DNA of 64,000 nucleotides from Actinomycetes bacterium (GCA_021778635.1 JAJYCD010000004.1:1-64000), one strand, 5' to 3'; positions 31,551-39,780 are shown, numbered from the stretch's first letter. Numbers and translations: made by a program. The notes: generated by a model not told the origin, from the sequence alone.

Positions 31551-33458
31551 TCACGCTGCCTGGTCGGCGAACTGGGTCCGGTAGAGCTCGGCGTACAACC
31601 CGCCGGCGGCGAGCAGCTCGTCGTGGGTACCGCGCTCGACGACGCGCCCGCGGTCGACGACGGCGATGACATCGGCTCGTCGGACGGTCGAGAGACGGTG
31701 CGCGATCACGATCGACGTCCGTCCGGTCATCGCGGTGTCGAGTGCGTCCTGGACCGCGGCCTCGGACTCGGAGTCGAGGTGCGCGGTGGCCTCGTCCAGC
31801 ACGATGACGCGCGGCGAGCGCAGGAGCAGGCGGGCGATCGCGATGCGCTGCTTCTCACCGCCGGACAGCCGATGACCTCGGTCCCCGACCATCGTGTCGA
31901 GGCCGTCGGGGAGCCGACGCACCAGGTCGTCGATGTGCGCCGCGGCGAGCGCGCGATGGAGCTGGGCGTCGTCCGCGCCCGGTTCGGCGTAGAGCAGGTT
32001 GTTCCGCACGGTGTCGTGGAACAGGTGCGCGTCCTGGCTCACCATCCCCACCGCGACGTGCAGGGAGGCCTGGGTGATCGTGCGGAGGTCGTGGCCGCCG
32101 ATCCGCACGCTGCCGCTGGTCGGGTCGTAGAGGCGCAGGACGAGGCCGCCGAGGGTCGTCTTCCCCGCACCGCTCGGCCCGACGAGGGCGAGCATCCGAC
32201 CCGGCTCCACCGCCAGCGTGACGTCGTCGATGACGTCGGCGTCGTCCGGGCGGCGGTCGGCGTCCTCGGCGACGAGGTCCTCCGCGGCGCCGCCGGGCCG
32301 TTGCTCCATCGACGCCAGGGACACGCGGGAGATCGTCGGGTAGCGGAACGAGACGCCGCTCAGCTCGACGCCGAGCGGCCCGTCCGGCAGCGGCACGGCA
32401 TCGGGCGCGTCGGAGACCAGTGGTTCGAGGTCGAGCACCTCGAAGACGCGCTCGAAGGAGACGAGCGCCGTCATGATGTCGACCTGGACGTTGCTCAGGG
32501 CGGTGACCGGCCCGTACAGCCGTCCGAGCAGGCCGGCGAACGCGACGAGGGTGCCGATCGTGACGCTCCCGCTGATCGCCAGCCACCCGCCGACGCCGTA
32601 GACGAACGCCGTCGCGATCGACGCCATCGCTCCCAGCGCGGCGAAGAAGACGCGGTTGCTCATCGCGATCCTCACGCCGATGTCGCGGACCCGACCCGCG
32701 CGCTCGGTGAACTCGGCGCTCTCCCGCTCCGGGGTGCCGAACAGCGTCACGAGCAGCGCACCGGCGACGTTGAACCGCTCGGTCATGCGGTTGCCGAGCT
32801 CGGCGTTGAGCTGCATGCCCTCGCGCGTGAGGCCGGCCAGACGGCGCCCGACGCGGCGTGCCGGCAGCAGGAGCACCGGGACGATGAGCAGCGCGCAGAC
32901 CGTGATCTGCCACGACAGCGCGAGCATGGTCGTCAGCACCACGACGACGGACACGACGTTCGAGACGACGCCCGAGAGCGTCGAGGTGAACGCCTGCTGC
33001 GCGCCGATGACGTCGGAGTTCAGCCGCGTGACGAGCGAGCCCGTCTGGGTGCGGGTGAAGAACGCGATCGACTGCTTCTGGACGTGGGTGAAGACGTCCG
33101 TCCGCAGGTCGAAGATGAGGCCCTCGCCGATGCGCGAGGAGTACCACCGCTGGAGGAGGTTCAGTCCGGCCTCGGCGATCGCCACGACCGCCACGAGCGA
33201 GGCGAGGACGACCACGAGCCGGCGATCGCGACCGCCGACACCCTCGTCGACGATGCGTTGGAGGAGCAGCGGCGTCGCGACGACCAGCAGCGAGGCGACG
33301 ACCACCAGCACGAGGAAGACGGCGACCTGCACCCGGTACGGACGGGCGTAGGCGAGGATGCGACGCGAGGTCCCGGGGGCCAGGCGGTGACCGGTGACGC
33401 GGGCGTCCTGGCGGTAGGAGCGGAGCGAGGACAACTCGCTCCGGTGGCTCATGGACAT
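31551..33458 (-). CDS. ABC-type exporter, fused membrane and ATPase domains
   Basis: A 635-residue half-transporter of the multidrug/lipid exporter class. Residues about 45-340 form a six-helix ABC membrane domain (first helix VAVFLVLVVVASLLVVATPLLL), and residues about 370-625 the ATPase with Walker A LVGPSGAGKTTLGG, Q-loop MVSQDAHLFHDTV, signature HRLSGGEKQRIAIARLLL, Walker B RVIVLDEATAHLD and the switch His in IVIAHRLSTVRRAD. An insert of about 35 residues rich in Asp/Arg/Glu (near 385-415) interrupts the start of the ATPase. ATG at 33458 or 33452. It must pair with itself or a partner encoded elsewhere; substrate unknown. Confidence 0.92.
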   Translation of the reverse strand: MSMSHRSELSSLRSYRQDARVTGHRLAPGTSRRILAYARPYRVQVAVFLVLVVVASLLVVATPLLLQRIVDEGVGGRDRRLVVVLASLVAVVAIAEAGLNLLQRWYSSRIGEGLIFDLRTDVFTHVQKQSIAFFTRTQTGSLVTRLNSDVIGAQQAFTSTLSGVVSNVVSVVVVLTTMLALSWQITVCALLIVPVLLLPARRVGRRLAGLTREGMQLNAELGNRMTERFNVAGALLVTLFGTPERESAEFTERAGRVRDIGVRIAMSNRVFFAALGAMASIATAFVYGVGGWLAISGSVTIGTLVAFAGLLGRLYGPVTALSNVQVDIMTALVSFERVFEVLDLEPLVSDAPDAVPLPDGPLGVELSGVSFRYPTISRVSLASMEQRPGGAAEDLVAEDADRRPDDADVIDDVTLAVEPGRMLALVGPSGAGKTTLGGLVLRLYDPTSGSVRIGGHDLRTITQASLHVAVGMVSQDAHLFHDTVRNNLLYAEPGADDAQLHRALAAAHIDDLVRRLPDGLDTMVGDRGHRLSGGEKQRIAIARLLLRSPRVIVLDEATAHLDSESEAAVQDALDTAMTGRTSIVIAHRLSTVRRADVIAVVDRGRVVERGTHDELLAAGGLYAELYRTQFADQAA

Positions 33459-33531
33459 GACCTGATCCTCACACCCTTCCGAGCGCGGGCCGGCATCGGT
33501 GCGCGTCGGGCCGCGCCGTGGGCGACAGCTC

Positions 33532-34818
33532 TCAGACGCGACCGGTCGTCATGTCCAGGAGTCGCGGCAGGATCGTGTCCCCGGCGACCCGGAGCCCGTC
33601 GTGGAGGAACTCGTTCGTGACCCAGACCCGGGCGTTCCCGACGGCCTTCGCGGTCTGCGTCGCGAGGTCGAGGTCGACGTACGGGTCGTCGACGTACTGG
33701 ACCGCCGCGACCGGGACCTCGTTGGCGGCCAGGCGCGCGGCGTCGTAGACGCGGGGCCACTCCGTGCGCGCCGCGAGCAGCTCAGCCGCAGCTCGGAACG
33801 GCCGCAGCGCCCGGTACTGCTCGAACATCCACGGGAACATCATCTCGCCGGTGAGCTGCAGCGGCCGGGCGTCGGTCGCCAGCTCGGGGCGCTCGTCGCG
33901 GACCCGCTGCGCGGCCCACCCGGACGGTCCGGCGCCCTGCTGGTAGATGCTCTCCTGCAGCACCGCGTAGAGCGGGTTGTCGTCGAATCCGGTCGCCTCC
34001 TGGACCGCCGAGGTGAAGCCGTCGGACAGGGTCGGTTCGATCGTCGCCGACCACGCGGTGTCGAGGAGCCAGTGCAGCTGCTCGAAGCCCGTGCTCATCC
34101 CGAACCTCATGCCGAGGGTCTGGAGCCGCTCGACCGTGAACGGGTCGCCGTTCGGGAGCCGGACACCGCCGTCGGCGAGATGGTCGGCGATCGACGCGAG
34201 ACGTTCCTGGTCCTGCGGGTAGCGGTGGTGGTACGCGGCGTTCCGGTGCGCCATGTGGGGATAGGTGCGCCGGTAGACGGTCTCCGCGTCGGCGTCGATC
34301 CCGATCAGGCCACCGGTGACGTAGCACGCGGTCAGCGCCTCGGGGGCGCTCGACAGGTACGCGAGCGTGAGGAAACCGCCGTAGCTCTGGCCGAGCGTCG
34401 CCCATCGAGCACCGCCGTACACGGTGCGTCGCACGTGCTCGGCGTCCGCGACGATCGCGTCCTGACGGAAGCAGGCCAGCACGTCGGCCTGGTCCTCGGC
34501 CGAGCCGACCGTGGTGATCCAGTGGCCGTCGACGCGCGAGCTGCGACCCGTCCCGCGCTGGTCGAGCAGCACGACGCGATGGGTCTCGAGCGCCGTGGAC
34601 CACCAGCCCGAGGCCGTCGGGCGCGGGCCCTCGCCGCCCGGGCCGCCCTGGAGGAACAGCAGCAGGGGGAGGTCCTCGCTCGCGCGCGCCGGGTCGACGA
34701 TCTCGCGGACGAAGACCGTCAGCGTGGGCGAGCCGTCGGGCCGGTCCCATCGCAGGGGCACCGAGACCTCGTGCTCGCGGACGTGGATGCCGGGGATCGT
34801 GTACTCGGCGACGAGCAT
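33532..34818 (-). CDS. Alpha/beta hydrolase, prolyl aminopeptidase (S33) family
   Basis: A 428-residue protein of peptidase family S33. It has PLLLFLQGGPGGEGPRP (HGGPG-like oxyanion motif, here QGGPG), VVLLDQRGTGRSSRV, the nucleophile ATLGQSYGGFLTLAYLSSAP and a C-terminal His in TNEFLHDGLRVAGD. These are the marks of proline iminopeptidase-like enzymes that remove N-terminal residues from peptides. The ATG at 34818 begins MLVAEYTIPGIHVREHEV; the open frame extends 58 codons further upstream through a 16-bp tandem repeat and is not believable as protein. No signal peptide, so cytoplasmic. Confidence 0.88.
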   Translation of the reverse strand: MLVAEYTIPGIHVREHEVSVPLRWDRPDGSPTLTVFVREIVDPARASEDLPLLLFLQGGPGGEGPRPTASGWWSTALETHRVVLLDQRGTGRSSRVDGHWITTVGSAEDQADVLACFRQDAIVADAEHVRRTVYGGARWATLGQSYGGFLTLAYLSSAPEALTACYVTGGLIGIDADAETVYRRTYPHMAHRNAAYHHRYPQDQERLASIADHLADGGVRLPNGDPFTVERLQTLGMRFGMSTGFEQLHWLLDTAWSATIEPTLSDGFTSAVQEATGFDDNPLYAVLQESIYQQGAGPSGWAAQRVRDERPELATDARPLQLTGEMMFPWMFEQYRALRPFRAAAELLAARTEWPRVYDAARLAANEVPVAAVQYVDDPYVDLDLATQTAKAVGNARVWVTNEFLHDGLRVAGDTILPRLLDMTTGRV

Positions 34819-34836
34819 GGGACGTCGGCCTTCTCT

Positions 34837-34896
34837 CGTGGGGTCGGACGGTCGTGGGGTCGGACGGTCGTGGGGTCGGACGGTCGTGTGGTCCGG
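34837..34896. repeat. 16-bp tandem repeat, three perfect copies plus a degenerate fourth
   Basis: The unit CGTGGGGTCGGACGGT occurs at 34837-34852, 34853-34868 and 34869-34884 without change, and a diverged copy follows to about 34896. It sits 19 bases upstream of the start of the S33 hydrolase gene (minus strand), inside its 5' leader or promoter region, so copy number could affect expression. Confidence 0.9.
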
Positions 34897-34988
34897 CGTG
34901 GTGTGGTCCGGAAGGGTGCGGTGACGGTCCGAGGGGCACGGAGGTCGCACGGACGCGTCCCGCACCGCCGACCCGGGTGGTGACCAGG

Positions 34989-35792
34989 TCACGTGCCCGG
35001 CACCGGGTCACCCTCCGCTGCGACGATCGGTGGCCGCCCCGACGTCGCGCGGTCGGCACTGCCCGACGTCGCGCGGTCGGCGCTGCCCGACGTCCCGCCG
35101 CGGCGCTGTGCCACGACCCCGGAGGCGATCAGCGCCTGTCCGACGACGTAGGTGAGCATGACCCAGAATCCGTGCTGGGGCACCGCGTACCAGGACGTGA
35201 ACGCGTGCAGGGCGATCAGCGAGTCCGATACGAGGAAGATCGCGCCACCGAGGGCGACGCGTCCGTTCACCCCGGTCGCGAGCGCTGCCATCGAGACCAG
35301 GCAGACGCCGTAGACGACGGTCGGGATGAGGAGCGACCCCGCGCCCGGCGCGCACGCCACGACGAGGGCGACGAGAGCGCCGCCGTACGCGACCGCACCG
35401 GCCGGACGCCACCGAGGACGCGCGGACGAGCCGGGGCGCGGCGACCTCACCGCCGAGCGCGCTCGGAAGGGCCAGAACGCCGCGATGTAGCAGAGCTGCG
35501 CGCACAGGAAGAACCCGACCATCACGAGGAAGCTCGAGCTCGAGGGGACGAGGTCGGGGACCGTGTCGCCGAGCCAGGACGCCGCCAGGGCCGCGAGGGT
35601 CAGGCGCACGAGCCGCCCACGAGGTCGGGCGGAGGCCGCGGCGAGGACCCAGCCGGCAAGGAGCGGCATGAGGAACCACTGGGTGACGTCCGCGAGCCGG
35701 ATCGAGGACGTCACCAGGGCGCCGAGCTGCACCGCGGACGTCGCGACGAGCAGCCCGGCGAGGACGCGGGTCGACCGTGACGACGTCAGCAC
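34989..35792 (-). CDS. Lysoplasmalogenase / YhhN family membrane protein
   Basis: A 267-residue protein with about eight hydrophobic segments, matching the YhhN (TMEM86-like) family: WFLMPLLAGWVLAAA, LAASWLGDTVPDLVP with the conserved Gly-Asp, FFLCAQLCYIAAFWPF, SLLIPTVVYGVCLVSMAAL, and GAIFLVSDSLIALHAF. Family members hydrolyse the vinyl-ether bond of lysoplasmalogens, though activity here is unproven. The soluble C-terminal tail contains an eight-residue repeat (SADRATSG twice) encoded by a 24-bp DNA duplication. GTG start at 35792. Located at the cytoplasmic membrane. Confidence 0.85.
   Translation of the reverse strand: MLTSSRSTRVLAGLLVATSAVQLGALVTSSIRLADVTQWFLMPLLAGWVLAAASARPRGRLVRLTLAALAASWLGDTVPDLVPSSSSFLVMVGFFLCAQLCYIAAFWPFRARSAVRSPRPGSSARPRWRPAGAVAYGGALVALVVACAPGAGSLLIPTVVYGVCLVSMAALATGVNGRVALGGAIFLVSDSLIALHAFTSWYAVPQHGFWVMLTYVVGQALIASGVVAQRRGGTSGSADRATSGSADRATSGRPPIVAAEGDPVPGT
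35041..35094. repeat. 24-bp tandem duplication inside the YhhN gene tail
   Basis: Bases 35041-35064 and 35065-35088 are the same 24-bp unit (beginning GACGTCGCGCGGTCGGC) with one mismatch, and a third copy starts at 35089. It is a multiple of three, so it lengthens the C-terminal tail of the lysoplasmalogenase-like protein by eight residues without frameshift. Confidence 0.88.
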
Positions 35793-35885
35793 CCCACGGA
35801 CCTCTCTGCCAGGGTCACCCCGGCGCCACGGGGCCGTGACGACGTCGGGACGACGCGGTTCGAGCGTGCGGCCGTCGACCGCAGG

Positions 35886-37397
35886 TCACCAGTCTGCAGG
35901 CTGGTAGTCCTTGAGGAAACACCCGACGAGGTCCTCGCCCGCCTCGCCCCGGACGATCGGGTCGTAGACGCGTGCTGCCCCGTCGACCAGGTCGAGCGGG
36001 GCGTGGAACCCCTCCTCGGCCAGACGCACCTTGGTCGGGTGCGGGCGCTCGTCGGTGATCCACCCGGTGTCGACGCTCGTCATGAGGATGCCGTCCTCGG
36101 CGAGCTCCGCGGCACTCGTCCGGGTGAGCATGTTGACGGCGGCCTTGGCCATGTTGGTGTGCGGGTGACCCGGTCCCTTGTAGCCGCGCGAGAAGACGCC
36201 CTCCATGGCGGAGACGTTGACGACATAGGTGCGACGGGCGGTGGACGCCCGCATCGCCCCGCGCAGGCGACTGACCAGGATGAACGGCGCCGTCTGGTTG
36301 CAGAGCTGGACCTCGAGCAGCTCCATCGGGTCGACCTCGTCGACGGTCGCGACCCAGCTGTTGGTGTGGTGCGTGTCGGGGACGAGGCCGCCCGCGTCGA
36401 TCGACGTGCCGGCCACGAGTCGGCTCAGTGAGGCGGCCTCGGCGGTCAGTGCCTGAGCCGTCACCTCGTGCGCCGCCTCGATCGCGAGCGACGGGCTCGT
36501 GAGGGTGGTCACCGAGCCTGCGAGTGCGCGGGGGTGCGCGTCGCTGGTGCGTCCCAGGTTCGTGATCTGCGGCAACGGGCCGTCAGGGAGCGGGGTGAGC
36601 TCGGCGTCCACGAGCCGTGCGTACGATCCGGGCGACCGGCGCACCGTCTGCGCGGCGTTGTTGATCAGGATGTCGAGCGGTCCGGCCGCAGCCACGGCGT
36701 CCGCGAGGGCGACGACCTGCGTCGGGTCGCGCAGGTCGATGCCCACGATCGACAGCCGGTCGAGCCACTCCGGGCTGTCGGCGAGGGCGGCGAACCGACG
36801 CGCGGCGTCGCGCGGGAACCGCGTGGTGATCGTCAGCTGCGCGCCGTCGCGCAGGAGCCGCAGCGCGATGTACATGCCGATCTTGGCCCGTCCGCCGGTG
36901 AGCAGGCCTCGGCGGCCGGTGAGGTCGGTGCGTGCCTCGCGCTTCGCGTGGTTGAACGCCGCGCAGGTCGGGCACAGCTGGTGGTAGAACGCATCGACCT
37001 CGGTGTAGAGCTGCTTGCAGATGTAGCACGGGCGTGCGCGCATCAGCGTCCCGGCGGTCGCCCCGCGTGCGGAGGAGACGAGCGGGATCCCCTGGGTCTC
37101 GTCGTCGATCCGACCCGGGCTGCCGGTGGCGGTGGCCGCGACCACCGCGCGGTCGGCGCTGCTCACGGTCTCCCGCTTCTCGGTGCGACGCTGCTTCTTG
37201 ACCGCCTTGAAGAGCCCCGACGTCGCGCGCCGCGCCACCGCGTGGTGCGGGTGGTCGTGCGGGAGCTCGACGAGGGCGTCGACGACCCGCAGGAACGTGG
37301 CGAGATCGGCCGGGTCGATGCCGGTCGCGGGCTCGGGCCCCTCCGACGGGGCGCCGTCGACGGCGTCGAGAGGGGCGCGCGCCTGCGTGGGTGTCAT
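35886..37397 (-). CDS. Large SDR-family protein with four-cysteine cluster and altered active site
   Basis: A 503-residue protein. Residues 1-115 are a helical, basic region; Cys124, Cys127, Cys142 and Cys145 (PCYICKQL and QLCPTCAAF) form a likely zinc knuckle; from residue 160 a Rossmann short-chain dehydrogenase domain begins (GRRGLLTGGRAKIGMYIALRLL, then DILINNAAQTVRR). In place of the catalytic YxxxK the sequence reads HTNMAK within SAMEGVFSRGYKGPGHPHTN, so the usual Tyr is Thr, while the Lys remains. SDR activity may be altered. ATG at 37397. The divergent gene at 37596 may share the intergenic promoter region. Function unknown; related large SDRs occur in other bacteria and fungi to my knowledge. 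Confidence 0.82.
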   Translation of the reverse strand: MTPTQARAPLDAVDGAPSEGPEPATGIDPADLATFLRVVDALVELPHDHPHHAVARRATSGLFKAVKKQRRTEKRETVSSADRAVVAATATGSPGRIDDETQGIPLVSSARGATAGTLMRARPCYICKQLYTEVDAFYHQLCPTCAAFNHAKREARTDLTGRRGLLTGGRAKIGMYIALRLLRDGAQLTITTRFPRDAARRFAALADSPEWLDRLSIVGIDLRDPTQVVALADAVAAAGPLDILINNAAQTVRRSPGSYARLVDAELTPLPDGPLPQITNLGRTSDAHPRALAGSVTTLTSPSLAIEAAHEVTAQALTAEAASLSRLVAGTSIDAGGLVPDTHHTNSWVATVDEVDPMELLEVQLCNQTAPFILVSRLRGAMRASTARRTYVVNVSAMEGVFSRGYKGPGHPHTNMAKAAVNMLTRTSAAELAEDGILMTSVDTGWITDERPHPTKVRLAEEGFHAPLDLVDGAARVYDPIVRGEAGEDLVGCFLKDYQPADW

Positions 37398-37595
37398 GTG
37401 TCCTGCTTCTTCCGACGTCGTCCGACCTCGTCCGATGAGCGTTCGCCGGTACGCACCGGCTCGGCGAGGTCCACGGGCGGGTGCGGGGGAGCGAGCGGGA
37501 CGGGCGGGAGGTGTTCCCGTGTCGTCGCGCGCTCGGTGCCGGTGCCCAGACTACCGTCGGGTCCCGGACAGCGGGTTCTCGGTGGAAGGAACGAC

Positions 37596-38219
37596 ATGAG
37601 TCTGCTCGACCTCGTGGGCTGGGTGGGTTCGGCGATCCTGGTGTGGTCCCTGCTCCAGACCCGGATCCTGCGACTGAGGCTCATCAACCTCGTCGGATCG
37701 CTGATCCTCGTCGCGTTCAACATCGGTGTCGGCGTGTGGCCGATGGTCGGCCTCAACACGGTGCTCGTCGGGATCAACCTGTTCTACCTTCGCGCCCTGC
37801 TGCGATCCCGGCACTCGACGACCTCGTACGCGGTCGTCGAGGTCGAGCCCGACGACGCGTACCTCGGATACCTGCTCGGCCGCCACGCGACCGACATCCG
37901 TGAGTTCTCCGCCGACTTCAGGCCGGACGCGCCTCGGACCGGTGAGGCCTACCTGATCCTGCGTGACGAGGAGACGGTCGGGTACGTGCTGCTGCACGAC
38001 GCGGGGTCCGGCGTGGCTCAGATCGACCTCGACTACGTGACGGCGCGCTACCGCGACTTCACACCCGGCGAGTTCGTGTTCCGGACGAGCAGGCTCCTCG
38101 TCGACAAGGGGTACACGCGCGTCGTCAGCGCACCCGGCGCGGAGGGTGCGTACTACGCAGGGATCGGGTTCGAGCGCGTCGGCGACCGCTATCGGCTGGA
38201 TCTCGCGGCGTCGACCTGA
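37596..38219 (+). CDS. Membrane-anchored GNAT-like protein (YgjV-type helices plus acetyltransferase-like domain)
   Basis: A 207-residue protein in two parts. Residues 1-70 hold three hydrophobic helices (LLDLVGWVGSAILVWSLLQT, LINLVGSLILVAFNIGVGV, WPMVGLNTVLVGINLFYL) like the YgjV family of small inner-membrane proteins. Residues 75-207 resemble a GNAT fold without an easily seen acetyl-CoA Q/RxxGxG/A loop (AYLILRDEETVGYVLLHD, AQIDLDYVTARYRDFTPGEF, VVSAPGAEGAYYAGIGFERVGDRYRLDL). The ATG is preceded by GGAAGGA. Function unknown. The next gene downstream is a thioredoxin with its own operator. Confidence 0.82.
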   Translation: MSLLDLVGWVGSAILVWSLLQTRILRLRLINLVGSLILVAFNIGVGVWPMVGLNTVLVGINLFYLRALLRSRHSTTSYAVVEVEPDDAYLGYLLGRHATDIREFSADFRPDAPRTGEAYLILRDEETVGYVLLHDAGSGVAQIDLDYVTARYRDFTPGEFVFRTSRLLVDKGYTRVVSAPGAEGAYYAGIGFERVGDRYRLDLAAST

Positions 38220-38275
38220 GCGAGCCGGTTGGCGCCGGCCCCGCAGAGGGGGAATAGTGCGGTCACGAGACCGTT

Positions 38276-38291
38276 ATACCCCCGAGGGTAT
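38276..38291. promoter_or_regulatory. CsoR/CstR-type operator before thioredoxin
   Basis: ATACCCCCGAGGGTAT: perfect inverted halves ATACCC and GGGTAT separated by 4 bases, ending 22 bp before the thioredoxin ATG. The right half continues as TATTTG, a weak -10-like element. Same consensus as the copies at 39765, 43135 and 62452, and as published operators of CsoR-family persulfide repressors (C-tract palindromes). Assignment to the repressor at 38787 is inference. Confidence 0.8.
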
Positions 38292-38313
38292 TTGCCGACC
38301 GTGAGGAGCCAGC

Positions 38314-38682
38314 ATGTCCACCGTCAACCTGACCGAGAGCGTCTTCGAGAAGACGGTCGTCGACAACGAGATCGTTCTCGTCGACTTCTGGGCCGCGTGG
38401 TGCGGGCCGTGCCGGATGTTCGCACCGGTGTTCGAGAAGGCGTCCGAGACGCACACGGACATCGTGTTCGCGAAGGTCGACACCGAGGCCGAGCGGTCGC
38501 TCGCCGCGCAGGCGGGCATCTCCTCGATCCCGACGCTGATGGCGTTCCGCGACGGGATCCTCGTGTTCTCGCAGCCGGGAGCTCTCCCGGGCGAGTCTCT
38601 CGAGCAGCTCATCACGGGGATCCGCGGTCTCGACATGGACGACGTCCGGGCCAAGGTCGCCGCCCACAGCGCGGCGTCCTGA
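38314..38682 (+). CDS. trx: Thioredoxin
   Basis: A 122-residue thioredoxin with the standard active site WCGPC (Cys30, Cys33) in VLVDFWAAWCGPCRMFAPVFEK, the cis-Pro in ISSIPTLMAFRDG and the usual length plus ~12 residues at the C-terminus. It reduces protein disulfides and, in reactive-sulfur metabolism, persulfides and polysulfides. GTGAGGAG precedes the ATG. A palindromic operator ends 22 bp upstream, and the candidate persulfide-sensing repressor gene is 104 bases downstream on the same strand, so this copy is likely a sulfur-stress thioredoxin rather than the housekeeping one. Confidence 0.93.
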   Translation: MSTVNLTESVFEKTVVDNEIVLVDFWAAWCGPCRMFAPVFEKASETHTDIVFAKVDTEAERSLAAQAGISSIPTLMAFRDGILVFSQPGALPGESLEQLITGIRGLDMDDVRAKVAAHSAAS

Positions 38683-38738
38683 CCGATGGGCAGCTCCCAG
38701 GACCGCGCACCCGTGACCGGAGTCTCACAGTGATCCAG

Positions 38739-38754
38739 CTGACCGACGGGGTAT
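38739..38754. promoter_or_regulatory. Half-degenerate CstR-type operator before the repressor gene
   Basis: CTGACCGACGGGGTAT: the right half GGGTAT is perfect, the left half matches ATACCC at three of six positions. It ends 32 bp before the repressor ATG and leads into TATCCT, a good -10 hexamer. A weaker site would be expected for autoregulation. Inference from position and similarity to four perfect sites. Confidence 0.5.
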
Positions 38755-38786
38755 CCTTCGCGAGCGACGCGTTGAAGGGAGTCGGC

Positions 38787-39050
38787 ATGGAGCTCGACCC
38801 GGCCGAGATGGGCAAGGTCATCAACCGGCTCAAGAGAGCGCAGGGTCAGCTCGGCGCCGTTCTTCGCATGCTCGAGGAGGGCAGGAACTGCGAGGACATC
38901 GTCACGCAGCTCTCGGCGGTGAGCCGCGCCCTGGACCGCGCCGGCTTCGCGATCATCGCGACCGGCATGCGTCAGTGCCTCATCGAGTCGGACGGCCAGG
39001 AGACGCTGGACGTCCAGAAGCTCGAGAAGCTCTTCCTCTCGTTGGCGTGA
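38787..39050 (+). CDS. cstR: CsoR-family repressor, CstR-like persulfide sensor
   Basis: An 87-residue DUF156/CsoR-family protein, all-helical tetramer type. The motif RLKRAQGQLGAVLRMLEEGRNC carries the conserved first Cys (Cys35) and RQCLIES the second (Cys64), spaced 29 apart as in the copper sensor CsoR and in CstR. The residue 25 after Cys35, which is the copper-ligand His in CsoR, is Gly60 here. Two cysteines without the His is the pattern of CstR, which responds to persulfides by Cys-Cys cross-linking. AAGGGAG precedes the ATG. Its stop overlaps a GTG of the methyltransferase gene as GTGA. I infer it binds the five palindromes listed in this window. A nickel/formaldehyde (RcnR/FrmR) role is unlikely since those use an N-terminal His or Pro. 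Confidence 0.88.
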   Translation: MELDPAEMGKVINRLKRAQGQLGAVLRMLEEGRNCEDIVTQLSAVSRALDRAGFAIIATGMRQCLIESDGQETLDVQKLEKLFLSLA

Positions 39051-39679
39051 CGCAGCCGAGCCGATCCATGGACTCCGCCGGTTGGGATGCCCGCTACGCG
39101 GGCACGGATCTCGTCTGGTCGCCCGAGCCGAACGTCTGGGCGGTCGAGGTTCTCGGCGGCCGTGCGCCCGGAGCGGCTCTCGATCTCGGTACCGGTGAGG
39201 GGCGCCACGCCCTGTGGCTCGCCCAGCACGGCTGGGACGTGACGGCGGTCGACTTCTCCGGCGAGGCGATCCGCAAGGCGAAGGCCGTGCAGGCCGATCG
39301 TGCGCCGCAGACCGCGGGACGCATCACCTGGCTCCAGGAGGACGTCGTCCGCTACGTCCCTCCGGCGCGAGCGAGCGCGGCCGTCATGATGATGTACCTG
39401 CACCTGGACGCCGTGTCGCGCCGGGTCGTCGTGCGCAACGCCGCGTCGGCCCTCGCGGTCGGCGGGGTGCTCCTGGTCGTCGGGCACGACGCCACGAACC
39501 CGACCGAGGGCTCGGGGGGTCCGTCGAACCCGGACGTGCTCTTCAGCGCAGCAGACGTCGTGGTCGATCTCGCCGGGCTCCCGGGCCTGACGGTCACGCG
39601 CGCCGAGCGGGTGCGGCGTGCCGTCGGAGCGGGTCGGCCGGCTCTGGACGCGCTGGTCGAGGTCATCCGCACCGCATGA
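39047..39679 (+). CDS. Class I SAM-dependent methyltransferase
   Basis: A 210-residue methyltransferase (203 from the alternative ATG at 39068). The SAM-binding motif I is ALDLGTGEGRHALWLAQHGWDVTAVDFS when read across residues 40-68, preceded by GWDARYAGTDLVWSPEPN, a pattern of thiol/tellurite-resistance-type small methyltransferases (TehB-like). The GTG at 39047 overlaps the repressor stop as GTGA, so it is probably translated together with the repressor. A thiol or sulfide S-methyltransferase role would fit the context but is only inference. Confidence 0.85.
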   Translation: MTQPSRSMDSAGWDARYAGTDLVWSPEPNVWAVEVLGGRAPGAALDLGTGEGRHALWLAQHGWDVTAVDFSGEAIRKAKAVQADRAPQTAGRITWLQEDVVRYVPPARASAAVMMMYLHLDAVSRRVVVRNAASALAVGGVLLVVGHDATNPTEGSGGPSNPDVLFSAADVVVDLAGLPGLTVTRAERVRRAVGAGRPALDALVEVIRTA

Positions 39680-39764
39680 TCCGGCGTGCGTCGACGAGCC
39701 CGTCGGCGTGCCGAGTACAGGAGGCTCCCAGGCGGTCCGACAGGCGGACACGACTGGCGATCGG

Positions 39765-39780
39765 ATACCCCCCGGGGTAT
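39765..39780. promoter_or_regulatory. CsoR/CstR-type operator before the six-cysteine peptide gene
   Basis: ATACCCCCCGGGGTAT, perfect halves with CCCG between them. The right half leads into TATGCT, a -10-like hexamer at 39778, so a bound repressor would occlude the promoter. It ends 37 bp before the ATG at 39818. Confidence 0.82.

Noticed and set aside
38260..38273. Inverted repeat CGGTC-ACGA-GACCG just before the thioredoxin operator
   Set aside because: Only 5 bp stems; may be part of the GNAT gene 3' end but too weak to call a terminator or second operator.
38787..39050. Copper-sensing CsoR
   Set aside because: The copper-ligand His is Gly and no copper ATPase or chaperone gene is in the window; sulfur genes are.
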